Part shown: positions 1 through 7,891 of the stretch, one piece after another
Position numbering within the stretch: the first letter of the stretch is position 1
Layout of the letters: each line of letters starts with the position of its first letter
Source of the DNA: Candidatus Makaraimicrobium thalassicum
GTDB taxonomy: Bacteria > Omnitrophota > Gorgyraeia > Tantalellales > Tantalellaceae
DNA length: 42,146 nucleotides
NCBI GenBank assembly: GCA_003644505.1
Contig: QNCM01000011.1
Span: 1-42,146, forward strand
Direction of reading: 5' to 3'
Program-made: the position numbers and the translations under genes
Notes under the pieces: model-generated
Databases searched by the model: none
What the model was told of the DNA's origin: nothing
The model's input: the letters and a program-made list of their open reading frames with translations, nothing else

Positions 1-26
1 AACTAAGGACTGAAAAAGGCGGTTTT

Positions 27-986
27 ATGAACGATGAAAAGATAAAGAGAGAGTCAACAAGAGACGGGTTTGGAAAAGCCCTGGTGGAGATAGGGAAAAG
101 TAATAAGGACGTGGTTGTCCTGTCGGCGGATCTCACCGAATCGGTCAGGGCGCACTGGTTCAAGGAAAAATTCCCCGACAGGTTCATAAGCCATGGTATC
201 GCCGAACAGGACATGATAAGCACCGCGGCGGGCCTGGCATTGTCAGGAAAGATCCCGTTTGCCTGTACGTTCGGTGTTTTTGCCAGCGGACGCGCATGGG
301 ACCAGGTAAGGGTTTCCGTGGCCTATATGAATCTCAATGTAAATATAGTGGGAAGCCATGGAGGCATCTCCGTGGGGGAGGATGGCGCTACTCATCAGGC
401 TCTGGAAGAGATAGCCTTGATGAGGATACTCCCTAACATGACAGTGGTCGTGCCTGCGGATTCCGAGGAAGCGTATTCAGCCACGGAACAGGCGGTCAAA
501 ATACCCGGGCCGGTATATTTGAGGCTGGGAAGAATGAAAGTGCCCGTTTTGAAGGATAAACCGGAGTTTAAGATCGGCAGGGCAGGCATTATGGCTGAAG
601 GGGATGATATCACTATTATCGCTTGCGGACATCTGGTCTGCGAAGCGCTGGAAGCGGCACATCAGCTCAGGGACAGGAACATACAGGCGCGTGTTATGGA
701 TCTTCATACTCCGAAGCCGATCGATAAAGAGGCCATAATAAAAGCGGCCGAAGAGACAGGCGCGATACTTACAGTGGAGGAACATGCTGTTTACGGAGGC
801 ATGGGAAGCGCTGTAGCTGAGGTTATTGTGGAAATGTCTCCCGTTCCGATGAAGATGATGGGCATACGGGATGAGTTCGGGGTAAGCGGCAAACCCGAGG
901 AGCTGTTTAAACATTTTGGTTTGACGAAAGATGATATAGTCCGGGAAGCAGAGGTCCTTTTAGCAAGAAAGAAAAAGGGCCGGTAA
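27..986 (+). CDS. Transketolase, C-terminal subunit
   Basis: This 319-residue protein matches the C-terminal half of transketolase (pyrimidine-binding plus C-terminal domains). Such split enzymes move two-carbon ketol units between sugar phosphates in the non-oxidative pentose phosphate pathway. Visible family marks are the run from FGKALVEIGKSNKDVVVLSA near residue 15, the SHGIAEQDMISTAAGLA segment near residues 54-70 carrying the conserved Glu that activates thiamine diphosphate, and the GSHGGISVGEDGATHQ segment near 109-124. A complete transketolase is about twice as long, so the ThDP-pyrophosphate-binding N-terminal subunit should be encoded just upstream of the window; an in-frame TAA at 4-6 could be its end. 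The ATG at 27 is preceded by only a weak AAGG-type site. A 1-deoxyxylulose-5-phosphate synthase C-half is less likely because of length and the split arrangement. Confidence 0.9.
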   Translation: MNDEKIKRESTRDGFGKALVEIGKSNKDVVVLSADLTESVRAHWFKEKFPDRFISHGIAEQDMISTAAGLALSGKIPFACTFGVFASGRAWDQVRVSVAYMNLNVNIVGSHGGISVGEDGATHQALEEIALMRILPNMTVVVPADSEEAYSATEQAVKIPGPVYLRLGRMKVPVLKDKPEFKIGRAGIMAEGDDITIIACGHLVCEALEAAHQLRDRNIQARVMDLHTPKPIDKEAIIKAAEETGAILTVEEHAVYGGMGSAVAEVIVEMSPVPMKMMGIRDEFGVSGKPEELFKHFGLTKDDIVREAEVLLARKKKGR

Positions 987-1010
987 CCGGCCTCAAAAAA
1001 CAGAAGCATC

Positions 1011-1874
1011 ATGGTTTTTGCCGCACCCGCCAAGATAAATCTTTATCTCAGGGTCATCCGGCGGATGGATGACGGGTATCATGAGATCGAGACTCTATTC
1101 GAACGGATCTCCATATTTGACCGTATAGCCATAGAGCCCGCTAAGGAAAAGACAGCTATAACCTGCACTGATCCGCGCGTGCCTGTTGATGAGAACAGCC
1201 TGATGGGGCAGACTGTTAAGGCGTTCAACGAGAGGCACGGAAAGGATCTTCATTTCCGGATATCCCTGGAGAAAAATATCCCTGTCAGCGCCGGATTGGG
1301 AGGAGGCTCCAGCGATGCGGCGGCTCTTTTAAAAGGGCTTAACAGGATAGCCGGAGAACCCCTTGATGACGGCGCACTCCTGAGCATGGCCCGGGCCCTG
1401 GGCGCGGATGTACCCTTTTTTCTCAACGATTGCAGTTTTGGATATGGAAGCGGACGGGGGGATATTATACAGAAAGTGGAAACCCCCATGGATATCGGGC
1501 ACGTTCTTATAAGCCCTCCTTTTGAAGTATCGACAAAAAAGGTGTATGACAGGGTATCCGCTTTTGACTTGACAAAAAATACGGGGGTTGATAAAATGTT
1601 CAGCGCTTTTTTAAGCGAAAACGATATTAACGGTCTGGCTGAAAATCTTCGCAACGATTTACAAACAATAGTATTACGAGATTTTCCGGTCCTCGAAAAA
1701 GTATTTTTCGAATTGCGGAAAGCAGGGGCAAAAGGGACGCTTTTGTCCGGAAGCGGGCCTACTGTTTTTGGGATTTTCGAGCTGGACAGAGTTATGGAAG
1801 CGGGGGAGAGGATCCGGCAGTTTTTTTCAGCCGAGAAAGACTGGCGGGTATATGTCGCACGGACATATAAGTAG
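1011..1874 (+). CDS. ispE: 4-diphosphocytidyl-2-C-methyl-D-erythritol kinase
   Basis: This cytosolic GHMP-family kinase phosphorylates the 2-hydroxyl of CDP-methylerythritol in the non-mevalonate (MEP) isoprenoid pathway. The N-terminus APAKINLYLRV with GYHEIETLF is diagnostic for IspE, and the ATP-binding glycine loop PVSAGLGGGSSDAA lies near residues 91-104. The C-terminal GTLLSGSGPTVFG motif is also present. At 287 residues it is the usual family length. The ATG at 1011 begins right before the conserved segment, and no strong Shine-Dalgarno is seen. It follows the transketolase subunit by 24 bases and precedes spoVG, an order typical of ispE-spoVG-glmU-prs clusters in many bacteria, so co-transcription is likely. 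Confidence 0.96.
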   Translation: MVFAAPAKINLYLRVIRRMDDGYHEIETLFERISIFDRIAIEPAKEKTAITCTDPRVPVDENSLMGQTVKAFNERHGKDLHFRISLEKNIPVSAGLGGGSSDAAALLKGLNRIAGEPLDDGALLSMARALGADVPFFLNDCSFGYGSGRGDIIQKVETPMDIGHVLISPPFEVSTKKVYDRVSAFDLTKNTGVDKMFSAFLSENDINGLAENLRNDLQTIVLRDFPVLEKVFFELRKAGAKGTLLSGSGPTVFGIFELDRVMEAGERIRQFFSAEKDWRVYVARTYK

Positions 1875-1894
1875 AACAGGAGAAAGGAGATGGC

Positions 1895-2425
1895 ATGAAG
1901 ATTACGGAAGTCAGGATCTTCCCTACGGAAAGTAAAGATGGCAAGCTTAAAGCGTTTGCCACTATGACGTTTGATGACTGGTTTGTCGTTAGAAACGTTA
2001 AAGTCATACAGGGGAACAACGGGCCTTTTGTGGCGATGCCGTCCAGGAAAGCCATGGATCCCTGCCCCAAGTGCTGTTTCAAGAATGTCGTTGGAAGCAG
2101 GTTCTGCAACCAGTGCGGTTCACAGCTCAGCCAGCAGCACGTCTCTGATGATCAAGGCAATGAAAGACACGGCAATCATATGGATATTGCGCATCCGATA
2201 ACACAGGAATGCAGGGTATATATACAGGAACGGATAATTGAGGCATACAGTAAGGATATCGCACAGGCAGGACAGGAAAGAGCCGCGGGGGAGCGGGATA
2301 GGCTCCGTCACAGCGAAGTTCTTAGCCTGGGAGAAGACCGGGCTTCAGACGGAGGAAGCGAACCCGGGCAGGACCGAAAAATAGAGACCGTTGAAGTAGA
2401 AGACGCGAAAGACATCGAATTATAG
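1895..2425 (+). CDS. spoVG: SpoVG-family protein with inserted zinc ribbon and long C-terminal tail
   Basis: Residues 1-50 (MKITEVRIFP...GNNGPFVAMPSRK) and 97-120 (DIAHPI...IQERIIEAY) together form a SpoVG fold; SpoVG proteins are small RNA/DNA-binding regulators. Between these halves, at about residues 53-96, lies an insertion with C57-x2-C60 and C71-x2-C74 (CPKC...CNQC), a classic zinc-ribbon spacing. After residue 120 comes a charged, probably disordered tail rich in Glu, Asp, Arg and Gln. Canonical SpoVG is about 85-100 residues, so this one of 176 is nearly doubled. The start ATG at 1895 follows AGGAGAAAGGAG, a strong ribosome site. It sits between ispE and tRNA-Gln/glmU, the usual neighbourhood. 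The nucleic-acid-binding role is inferred from the family and the effect of the ribbon is unknown. Confidence 0.9.
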   Translation: MKITEVRIFPTESKDGKLKAFATMTFDDWFVVRNVKVIQGNNGPFVAMPSRKAMDPCPKCCFKNVVGSRFCNQCGSQLSQQHVSDDQGNERHGNHMDIAHPITQECRVYIQERIIEAYSKDIAQAGQERAAGERDRLRHSEVLSLGEDRASDGGSEPGQDRKIETVEVEDAKDIEL

Positions 2426-2464
2426 TTTCAGGCGCAGTAAGTCCATGCCCCACAAAACGGCAAG

Positions 2465-2538
2465 TGGCGGGTGGTGTAATGGTAGCACAGCAGCTTTTGG
2501 AGCTGCTTGTCAAGGTTCGAGTCCTTGCTCGCCAGCCA
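2465..2538 (+). tRNA. tRNA-Gln (anticodon UUG), CCA encoded
   Basis: A full cloverleaf can be drawn. The acceptor stem TGGCGGG pairs with CTCGCCA with one G-T pair, and the U1-A72 closing pair is typical of tRNA-Gln. The anticodon stem GCAGC/GCTGC encloses the loop TTTTGGA, giving anticodon TTG. The T-arm is CAAGG-TTCGAGT-CCTTG. The discriminator G at 2535 is followed by a genomic CCA at 2536-2538. It lies between spoVG and glmU with no separate promoter obvious, so it is probably processed from the operon transcript. Confidence 0.96.
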
Positions 2539-2551
2539 TTAGAAAATAACG

Positions 2552-3802
2552 ATGAAAAATATCAGGGCGGTTGTACTGGCGGCCGGGTTGGGGACGAGGA
2601 TGAAAACAGAGACCCCAAAGGTGCTGCACCGGGTCGGGTCTCGGACCATCCTCGGCAGGATCGTTTCCGGGATCAAAGGAGCCGGGATAACCGATATAAC
2701 GGCGGTCATAGGCTTTAAGGCGGATATTGTCGAATATTTTTTCAAGGACAGTGTACGTTTTGTCAGGCAGCCGGAGCTCCTTGGAAGCGGTGATGCCCTG
2801 AAGTATGCCGTGGATGGCATGGAAGACGGCAAAGGCAGTATTCTGGTGGCCTGCGGGGATACGCCGTTGATAACGGATGAGACCTACCGAAAACTTGTCC
2901 GGACACATTTGAGCGAAAAAGCGTCCTGTACGCTTCTGACGTGCCGGGTGCCTGAGCCGCTTTTTTACGGGAGGATCGTAAGGGGTAAGAATGGCAACGT
3001 TCTGAAGATCGTTGAAGAAAAAGACCTTTCCGCCGGGGAAAGGAAAATAACGGAGATAAACGCGGGGATTTATTGTTTTAGTGAAGGCGATATCAGGAAG
3101 TTCATAAAGGATATTAAGATCAATGAGAAGAAGAAGGAGTTTTACCTTACGGATATCGTCGATATCCTCGCGCGGAACGGGAGAAAAATAGTTTCGGAAA
3201 ACTGTGATCCAGACGAAACGATCGGTATAAACTCCAGAAGGGACCTCGCGATCGCGAACAGGATAGTGAACAGAAGGACAGCAGAGAGGTTGATGGGATC
3301 CGGCGTTACGATAATCGATCCGGATACCACTTACATAGACGAAACAGCGGTGATCGGCAGGGATACGGTTATCTTTCCCGATACGGTCATTGAATCGGAT
3401 GTCACGGTAGCCGGCGGGTGCAGGATCGGACCTTTTGCGCGGCTCCGGCCGGGCACCAGCGTGTCCGAAGGGGTAGAGATAGGTAATTTTGTCGAGATAT
3501 GCCGGACGCGGATCGGCGGAGGGACAAAGATAAAACACCATACGTATCTCGGCGATACAGTGGTCGGCAAGAACGTGAATATAGGCGCCGGTACGATCAC
3601 CGCTAATTATGACGGCAAAAATAAGCACCGCACGGTCATAGAGGATAACGCTTTTGTCGGTGTAGGAGCGGTGCTGATAGCGCCTGTAAGGGTCGGAAAG
3701 GGAGCAACGGTCGGTGCGGGCAGTGTGGTCACAAAAAATAAAGATATTCCCGCAGGGGAAACGGTAGCCGGTATTCCCGCGAAGCCGTTGTCCAGCCGTT
3801 AG
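2552..3802 (+). CDS. glmU: Bifunctional GlcNAc-1-phosphate uridylyltransferase / GlcN-1-phosphate acetyltransferase
   Basis: This cytosolic enzyme makes UDP-GlcNAc, the common precursor of peptidoglycan and lipid A, by acetylating GlcN-1-P and then adding UMP. The N-terminal nucleotidyltransferase domain shows LAAGLGTRMKTETPKVLH at about residues 9-26. The C-terminal half is a left-handed beta-helix of hexapeptide repeats (IGRDTVIFPDT..., VEIGNFVEI...). The acetyltransferase segment KHHTYLGDTVVGKNVNIGAG followed by NYDGKN retains the expected His, Tyr and Asn residues. At 416 residues it is about 40 shorter than E. coli GlmU, because the protein ends soon after the last helical coils (AGIPAKPLSSR). 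ATG at 2552 is 13 bases after the tRNA-Gln CCA end. Confidence 0.95.
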   Translation: MKNIRAVVLAAGLGTRMKTETPKVLHRVGSRTILGRIVSGIKGAGITDITAVIGFKADIVEYFFKDSVRFVRQPELLGSGDALKYAVDGMEDGKGSILVACGDTPLITDETYRKLVRTHLSEKASCTLLTCRVPEPLFYGRIVRGKNGNVLKIVEEKDLSAGERKITEINAGIYCFSEGDIRKFIKDIKINEKKKEFYLTDIVDILARNGRKIVSENCDPDETIGINSRRDLAIANRIVNRRTAERLMGSGVTIIDPDTTYIDETAVIGRDTVIFPDTVIESDVTVAGGCRIGPFARLRPGTSVSEGVEIGNFVEICRTRIGGGTKIKHHTYLGDTVVGKNVNIGAGTITANYDGKNKHRTVIEDNAFVGVGAVLIAPVRVGKGATVGAGSVVTKNKDIPAGETVAGIPAKPLSSR

Positions 3803-3847
3803 CCTTTAACGGCTACCATCACACACCAGGTGTGTTATGGTGTGATG
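3794..3847 (+). repeat. Two adjacent palindromes at the end of glmU
   Basis: AGCCGTTA (3794-3801) pairs with TAACGGCT (3807-3814), forming a hairpin that spans the glmU stop codon. Next to it ACACACC-A-GGTGTGT (3821-3835) is a perfect palindrome with one central base, and CATCACAC (3818-3825) can alternatively pair with GTGTGATG (3840-3847). There is no T-run after either hairpin, so a classical terminator is not supported. Transcript-end protection, partial termination or an intergenic repeat element are all possible. Confidence 0.6.
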
Positions 3848-3887
3848 TGACTGAGGCTGTTCACTAACGCCTAAAAAAGGGGATGAT

Positions 3888-4823
3888 ATGGACAAATTGA
3901 CGCTTTTTACGGGAAATGCTAATCCCCGGCTGGCTCTGAGCATATGCGACAGCCTGGGCGTCTCTCTGGGCAAAATCGAAGTGTCTCGTTTCCTGGATGG
4001 AGAAACGCGCGTTAAGATCAACCAGAACGTAAGAGGAAAAGATGTTTTTGTGGTGCAAGCTACCGGTTATCCTGCCAATGAGAACCTTATGGAATTATTG
4101 ATCATGATCGATGCGATAAAAAGGGCGTCGGCACAGAGGATCACGGCAGTGCTGCCTTATTTCGGTTATGCCCGGCAGGACAGGAAGGATCAGCCGCGCG
4201 TGCCGATTACGGCTAAACTTGTCGCTAATCTGTTGACCCGCGCGGGGGCGAACAGGATAATCACCATCGATCTGCACGCCGGACAGCTGCAGGGGTTTTT
4301 CGATATTTCTCTGGACCATCTTTACGCTGTCAGCATATTCGAGGAGTATTTCAGGCAGAAGGAAATGGAGAACATCGTGATCGTTTCCCCGGATGTCGGC
4401 GGCATCAAAACAGCGCGGGCATATTCCAAAAGGTTTAACGCGGGCCTGGGCGTTGTGGATAAACGGCGCATCAGCGATCGTGAGGCCGAGGTCATGCATG
4501 TTATGGGAGATGTGAAGGGAAAAAACGTTATTATCGTGGACGATATAGTGGCTAGCGCCGGGAGCCTGGTTGAAGCTGTAGGGGCGCTGAAGAACAGCGG
4601 GGCCGGGGATATCTATGCTGCTATTACACACCCGGTATTATGCGGCCCCGCGATAGAGCGGATAAAGAGCTCGAACATAAAAGAGCTCGTAGTGACTGAT
4701 ACGATACCCATGGACAAAAAAAACCAGCTGAAAAATATCACGCAGTTATCAGTGGCCTCTCTGCTGGGTGAAGCCATACGTCGTATACATAATGAGGAGT
4801 CTATCAGCGCACTGTTTGAATAA
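3888..4823 (+). CDS. prs: Ribose-phosphate pyrophosphokinase (PRPP synthetase)
   Basis: The enzyme transfers pyrophosphate from ATP to ribose-5-phosphate, giving PRPP for purine, pyrimidine, histidine and tryptophan synthesis. At 311 residues it is the standard bacterial class I length. Visible motifs are FLDGETRVKINQNVRGKDV near residue 35, the ATP loop region YFGYARQDRKDQPRVPITAKL near residues 90-110, the metal site IDLHAGQLQGFF near 127-138, and the PRPP-binding loop VIIVDDIVASAGSL near 214-227. The ATG at 3888 follows AAAGGGGATGAT, a good ribosome site. Gene order glmU-prs-rplY-pth is conserved across distant bacteria and supports the call. Confidence 0.97.
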   Translation: MDKLTLFTGNANPRLALSICDSLGVSLGKIEVSRFLDGETRVKINQNVRGKDVFVVQATGYPANENLMELLIMIDAIKRASAQRITAVLPYFGYARQDRKDQPRVPITAKLVANLLTRAGANRIITIDLHAGQLQGFFDISLDHLYAVSIFEEYFRQKEMENIVIVSPDVGGIKTARAYSKRFNAGLGVVDKRRISDREAEVMHVMGDVKGKNVIIVDDIVASAGSLVEAVGALKNSGAGDIYAAITHPVLCGPAIERIKSSNIKELVVTDTIPMDKKNQLKNITQLSVASLLGEAIRRIHNEESISALFE

Positions 4824-4837
4824 GTAACCGAGTTGCC

Positions 4838-4883
4838 TCCACTCCGGGAGTAGCCACTCCCGGAGTGGCCACTCCCGGAGTGG
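4838..4883. repeat. Three tandem GC-rich palindromes (prs-rplY gap)
   Basis: Two exact adjacent copies of the 15-bp palindrome CCACTCCCGGAGTGG occupy 4854-4868 and 4869-4883. A third, slightly decayed copy with core ACTCCGGGAGT lies at 4841-4851. Each is self-complementary around one central base. They belong to the same family seen at 11565-11612, 39763-39870 and 41888-41918. There is no T-run, and the genes on both sides are co-directional, so a terminator function is doubtful. Confidence 0.85.
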
Positions 4884-4923
4884 AATATGGTGAAAGGCTA
4901 ACGACTAACGAGAGGGTGGATAA

Positions 4924-5628
4924 ATGGAAAATGTGGAGCTTAAAGCGGCACTGAGGGAAGATGTCGGAAAAGGCGGATGCGGTCAGCTGAGAAAAAAGGG
5001 GTATATTCCGGCTGTAGTGTATAAACAGGGGAAAAAAGGCATCAACATCCAGATCGACAGCAAGGTTTTGTGGGGCGCGCTGCATACCGAAGCCGGGGTA
5101 AACGCTATTATTTCCCTGGATATTTCCGGGAGCGGACAGCCGGAGAAAGAGGCGAAGCGAGGCCGTGCCAAAAAGAACGTTATCGTTACGGAGGTGCAGT
5201 TAGACCCCGTTGATGACAGTTTTCTGCACGTCGATTTTCATGAGATCTCGCTGAAAGAGAAGTTAAAGGTCAAGGTGCCTGTGACGGTAAAGGGTGAGGC
5301 CGTGGGAGTCGTAGAAGACAGCGGCGTGCTGACCCAGACTGTCTGGGAACTCGAAGTCGAGTGTCTGCCCACGGAGATACCGGAGCATATAGAGGTTCAC
5401 GTTGAAGAGCTTCGTATCGGTGACGCCGTTCATGTCAAGGAGATAGACCTTCCGAAAGATGTGGAGGTTGTCGGCGACCCCGAGCAGGTTATATTGTCGG
5501 TAAGTCCGCCTCATGTGGAAGAAGAGGTAGAAGAGGAGGTTCCGGTCGAAGAGATGACGGACCCGGAGGTAATAAAGAAAGGCAAGAAAGAGGAGGAAGA
5601 GGGGGAAGCTCCTCCCGAGGGTGAATGA
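4924..5628 (+). CDS. rplY: 50S ribosomal protein L25 / Ctc, long form
   Basis: L25 binds 5S rRNA in the large subunit. Residues 1-95 carry the 5S-binding domain (MENVELKAALREDVGKGGCGQLRKKGYIPAVVYKQGK...), and about 100-190 the C-terminal TL5/Ctc beta domain (VPVTVKGEAVGVVEDSGVL, EIPEHIEVHVEELRIGDAVHV). The last roughly 45 residues are an acidic low-complexity tail ending in EAPPEGE. At 234 residues it is the long CTC type, not the 94-residue E. coli form. The spacing to pth is 9 bases. ATG at 4924 follows GAGAGGGTGG, a plausible ribosome site. Confidence 0.94.
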   Translation: MENVELKAALREDVGKGGCGQLRKKGYIPAVVYKQGKKGINIQIDSKVLWGALHTEAGVNAIISLDISGSGQPEKEAKRGRAKKNVIVTEVQLDPVDDSFLHVDFHEISLKEKLKVKVPVTVKGEAVGVVEDSGVLTQTVWELEVECLPTEIPEHIEVHVEELRIGDAVHVKEIDLPKDVEVVGDPEQVILSVSPPHVEEEVEEEVPVEEMTDPEVIKKGKKEEEEGEAPPEGE

Positions 5629-5637
5629 TACGGGACA

Positions 5638-6243
5638 ATGAAGATCATAGTGGGGTTGGGAAATCCGGGATTAAAGTACAGGAACACGCGGCATAATGCC
5701 GGATTTCTGGCGCTGGGGGCCCTGGCGAAGAAATACCGGATAGCTATCAAAAAAAGGGGTTTCAGCGGCATATACGGCATCGGCCGCATTTTGCAGCAGG
5801 AGGTCGTGCTGTTTGAGCCTTTGACATACATGAATCTTTCCGGTGAGGCTGTAAAAGCGGTCTGTTCTTTCGGGCAGGGAGAAGGCCTCCGGGGTAAGAA
5901 GCGGAGCAAAAAGGACCTGCTGGTGATCAGCGATGACTTTAATCTGGCACTCGGCCGCATAAGATTGCGGCAAAAAGGATCCTCCGGAGGGCATAACGGC
6001 CTGCAGTCCACAATAGAAAAGATGGGCCCGGACTTTTTCAGGTTAAGGGTAGGAGTGGGGCCGGCTGGACCCGGCGGTTTTGAGGAAGACAGGCACCTGA
6101 TGGATATGTCCGCGTATGTTTTATCGCCGTTCCTTCGCGGGGAAAGAGGCGTTTTGAATGAAGCGCTGGGAAAAGCGGTGGGATGTATCGAAACGTGGCT
6201 CACGGCGGGGATAAAAGAAGCCATGAACCGATATAATAAATGA
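5638..6243 (+). CDS. pth: Peptidyl-tRNA hydrolase
   Basis: Pth releases peptides from prematurely dissociated peptidyl-tRNAs so the tRNA can be reused. The signature MKIIVGLGNPGLKYRNTRHNAGF opens the protein with the expected N9 and catalytic H19. The second motif DDFNLALGRIRLRQKGSSGGHNGL lies around residues 100-122 and supplies the active-site Asp and Asn. Length 201 is normal. It directly follows rplY, the same pair as in many genomes. The stop codon overlaps the short palindrome at 6243-6253. Confidence 0.96.
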   Translation: MKIIVGLGNPGLKYRNTRHNAGFLALGALAKKYRIAIKKRGFSGIYGIGRILQQEVVLFEPLTYMNLSGEAVKAVCSFGQGEGLRGKKRSKKDLLVISDDFNLALGRIRLRQKGSSGGHNGLQSTIEKMGPDFFRLRVGVGPAGPGGFEEDRHLMDMSAYVLSPFLRGERGVLNEALGKAVGCIETWLTAGIKEAMNRYNK

Positions 6244-6253
6244 CACCGGGTGT
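6243..6253. repeat. Short palindrome ACACC-G-GGTGT after pth
   Basis: An 11-bp perfect palindrome with a single central G overlaps the last base of pth. It resembles the core of the larger CCACYCC-N-GGRGTGG elements and the ACACACC-A-GGTGTGT element after glmU. Because it is short, membership in that family is tentative. Confidence 0.45.
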
Positions 6254-6270
6254 GCGACCAGCAAAAGAGC

Positions 6271-6299
6271 TTGATTGTGGCAGTGATGTGTGTTATTAT
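6271..6299 (+). promoter_or_regulatory. Sigma70-type promoter for rpsF operon
   Basis: TTGATT (6271-6276) and TATTAT (6294-6299) are separated by 17 bp and lie about 34 bases upstream of rpsF. Each box has one or two mismatches to consensus. The expected start point near 6306 leaves a short leader. This is the largest gap without a gene in this part of the block, which fits a new transcription start. Confidence 0.6.
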
Positions 6300-6332
6300 C
6301 TAACAATTAAAATTTGGTGTAAGGCGTAAACT

Positions 6333-6623
6333 ATGGAAAAGTCAAGATCATATTCAGGATTGTTTATCATTACCCCCGAGAAACAGGGTGCGATAGACGA
6401 GGTAACTGGCAGCATAGGTTCTGTTATCAGCGAGAATTCCGGCAATATCGTGAAAGAAAACATGATGGGGAAAAAGGCGCTTGCCTATCCTATCAAGAAA
6501 AAGAATGAAGGCGTCTATTATGAGGTTACCTTCACCGCCGCACCGGAAGCCGTTATAGGCATGATGCGGCAGTTCCGGATAAACACGAATATACTGCGGA
6601 CGTTGATCGACAGGAACGAATAG
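6333..6623 (+). CDS. rpsF: 30S ribosomal protein S6
   Basis: S6 is a 30S platform protein that pairs with S18. This 96-residue product has the S6 ferredoxin-like fold pattern: YSGLFIITPEKQGAIDEV as first strand-helix, GKKALAYPIKKKNEGVYYEVTF as the conserved central strands, and MMRQFRINTNILRTLIDR at the end. The ATG at 6333 is preceded by TAAGG. It heads the classic rpsF-ssb-rpsR-rplI cluster. Confidence 0.95.
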   Translation: MEKSRSYSGLFIITPEKQGAIDEVTGSIGSVISENSGNIVKENMMGKKALAYPIKKKNEGVYYEVTFTAAPEAVIGMMRQFRINTNILRTLIDRNE

Positions 6624-6651
6624 CTTAAACGAACAGCTCATAGGAGGACAC

Positions 6652-7116
6652 ATGGCCGGCAGCTTAAATAAGGTATTTTTGTTGGGGAACCTGACAAGGG
6701 ACCCTGAGTTGCGTTATGTTCCCAGCGGGACAGCGGTCGCCAATTTTACGGTTGCCGTTAATCGGGTTTATAAAGACAACGCCGGGGAAAAAAAAGAGGA
6801 CGTTTCGTTCATTCGGGTGGTTGTCTGGGGGAAGATGGCGGAAGTCTGCGGTGAATATCTTACCAAAGGCAGATCCGTTTTAGTGGAAGGCCGTCTGAAA
6901 TCGCGCGCCTGGGAGGGTCAGGACGGACAAAAAAGAAGCGCTTTGGATGTTGTGGCCACAAACGTTCAGTTCGTGGGCTCGCGGGGAGATAGATCCCAGG
7001 GGCCGGGGGCAAGAACTCAGGCCTCAGAAGGCGGCGCGGATCTTGATAAGGGCCGGGAGAGCGTTGAATCTATAAATGTGGACCAGGAAATTGGCGGGGC
7101 CGATACCCCGTTTTAA
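6652..7116 (+). CDS. ssb: Single-stranded DNA-binding protein
   Basis: SSB coats single-stranded DNA and recruits replication and repair proteins through its C-terminal tip. The OB-fold covers residues 1-105 with the usual NKVFLLGNLTRDPELRYVPSGTAVANFTVAVNR opening and FIRVVVWGKMAEVCGEYLTKG. A flexible linker follows, then the tail IGGADTPF. The tip is recognisably SSB-like (final Pro-Phe) but has fewer acidic residues than the canonical DDDIPF. Start ATG 6652 follows TAGGAGGACAC. Placement between rpsF and rpsR is conserved in many phyla. Confidence 0.95.
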   Translation: MAGSLNKVFLLGNLTRDPELRYVPSGTAVANFTVAVNRVYKDNAGEKKEDVSFIRVVVWGKMAEVCGEYLTKGRSVLVEGRLKSRAWEGQDGQKRSALDVVATNVQFVGSRGDRSQGPGARTQASEGGADLDKGRESVESINVDQEIGGADTPF

Positions 7117-7141
7117 ATCAAACAGGTGAGTGGCGGGTATT

Positions 7142-7426
7142 ATGATGAAAAAGAAAGTTGTAAGGAAGGGTCGAAAGGTTTTTAAGAAGAGACCCTGCCG
7201 GCTGTGCAAGGACAATACCAAATCAGTGGATTATAAGGACATCAATTTCCTGAACAGGTTCGTATCCGACAGAGGCAGGATCATTACTTCCCGGATCACG
7301 GGAAACTGCGCTAAACACCAGCGTATGGTCGCCAATGCTATCAAGAGAGCGCGTCTGGCCGCTCTCCTGCCCTTTGTAAAGCTGAAAGAAGGGCTTCCGC
7401 GCAGAAGGCCGAGGAGGGCGGCGTGA
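7142..7426 (+). CDS. rpsR: 30S ribosomal protein S18
   Basis: S18 partners S6 in the small subunit. The core [55 protein letters not shown] is unmistakable. A CxxC pair (CRLC) plus a Cys and His in the NCAKHQ segment suggest a zinc-binding C+ paralogue. I prefer ATG 7142 (94 residues), because AGGTGAG at 7124-7130 is a good ribosome site 11 bases upstream; GTG at 7130 would add four residues but would overlap that site. The C-terminus is extended and basic ([14 protein letters not shown]). It overlaps the rplI start by four bases. Confidence 0.93.
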   Translation: MMKKKVVRKGRKVFKKRPCRLCKDNTKSVDYKDINFLNRFVSDRGRIITSRITGNCAKHQRMVANAIKRARLAALLPFVKLKEGLPRRRPRRAA

Positions 7427-7866
7427 AAATAATCCTGGTAAAAGACGTCGAAAAACTGGGCAGTACCGGGGATGAGCTTGAAGTGAAAGACGGGTATGCC
7501 AGGAACTACCTGATCCCGAAGAAGATCGCCGTGCAATCTACCGAAGGGGCCCTGCGTATGCTGGAGAAAAGAAGACGCGGGGAAGAGCGCAAAGCGAAAA
7601 AGCTGAAACAGGAGCATGAACAACTCGCGGAAAAAATAAAGGCGACATCCTGTACTATTTCAATGGAGGTTGGAGAAGAGGACAGACTTTTCGGTTCTGT
7701 TACATCAGAGATGATCGCTGAGAGCCTGTGCGCTGAAGGCGTCGAGATTGACAAGAAGAAGATTATCCTCGAAGAACCGATAAAAGCCCTCGGCGTTTAT
7801 AACGTTGAGATCCGTCTACACCCCGAGGTCAAAACTCAGGCCAGGATATGGGTCGTTAAAAAGTGA
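7423..7866 (+). CDS. rplI: 50S ribosomal protein L9
   Basis: L9 binds 23S rRNA with its N-terminal domain and reaches outward through a long helix. Residues 1-45 contain [35 protein letters not shown], the L9 signature. A charged connecting helix spans about 48-80, followed by the C-terminal domain. The start is GTG at 7423, overlapping the rpsR stop (GTGA), which indicates translational coupling. Length 147 is typical. Confidence 0.95.
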   Translation: MKIILVKDVEKLGSTGDELEVKDGYARNYLIPKKIAVQSTEGALRMLEKRRRGEERKAKKLKQEHEQLAEKIKATSCTISMEVGEEDRLFGSVTSEMIAESLCAEGVEIDKKKIILEEPIKALGVYNVEIRLHPEVKTQARIWVVKK

Positions 7867-7891
7867 CAGTTCCTCCCCCGAATTTGGAAAA

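Noticed and set aside
2510-3628. Long minus-strand open frame opposite glmU
   Set aside because: It lies fully antisense to a clear glmU and its translation has no recognisable motif; codon structure of glmU explains the openness.
4838-4883. CRISPR array
   Set aside because: The units are palindromes directly abutting each other without spacers, and no cas genes are nearby.
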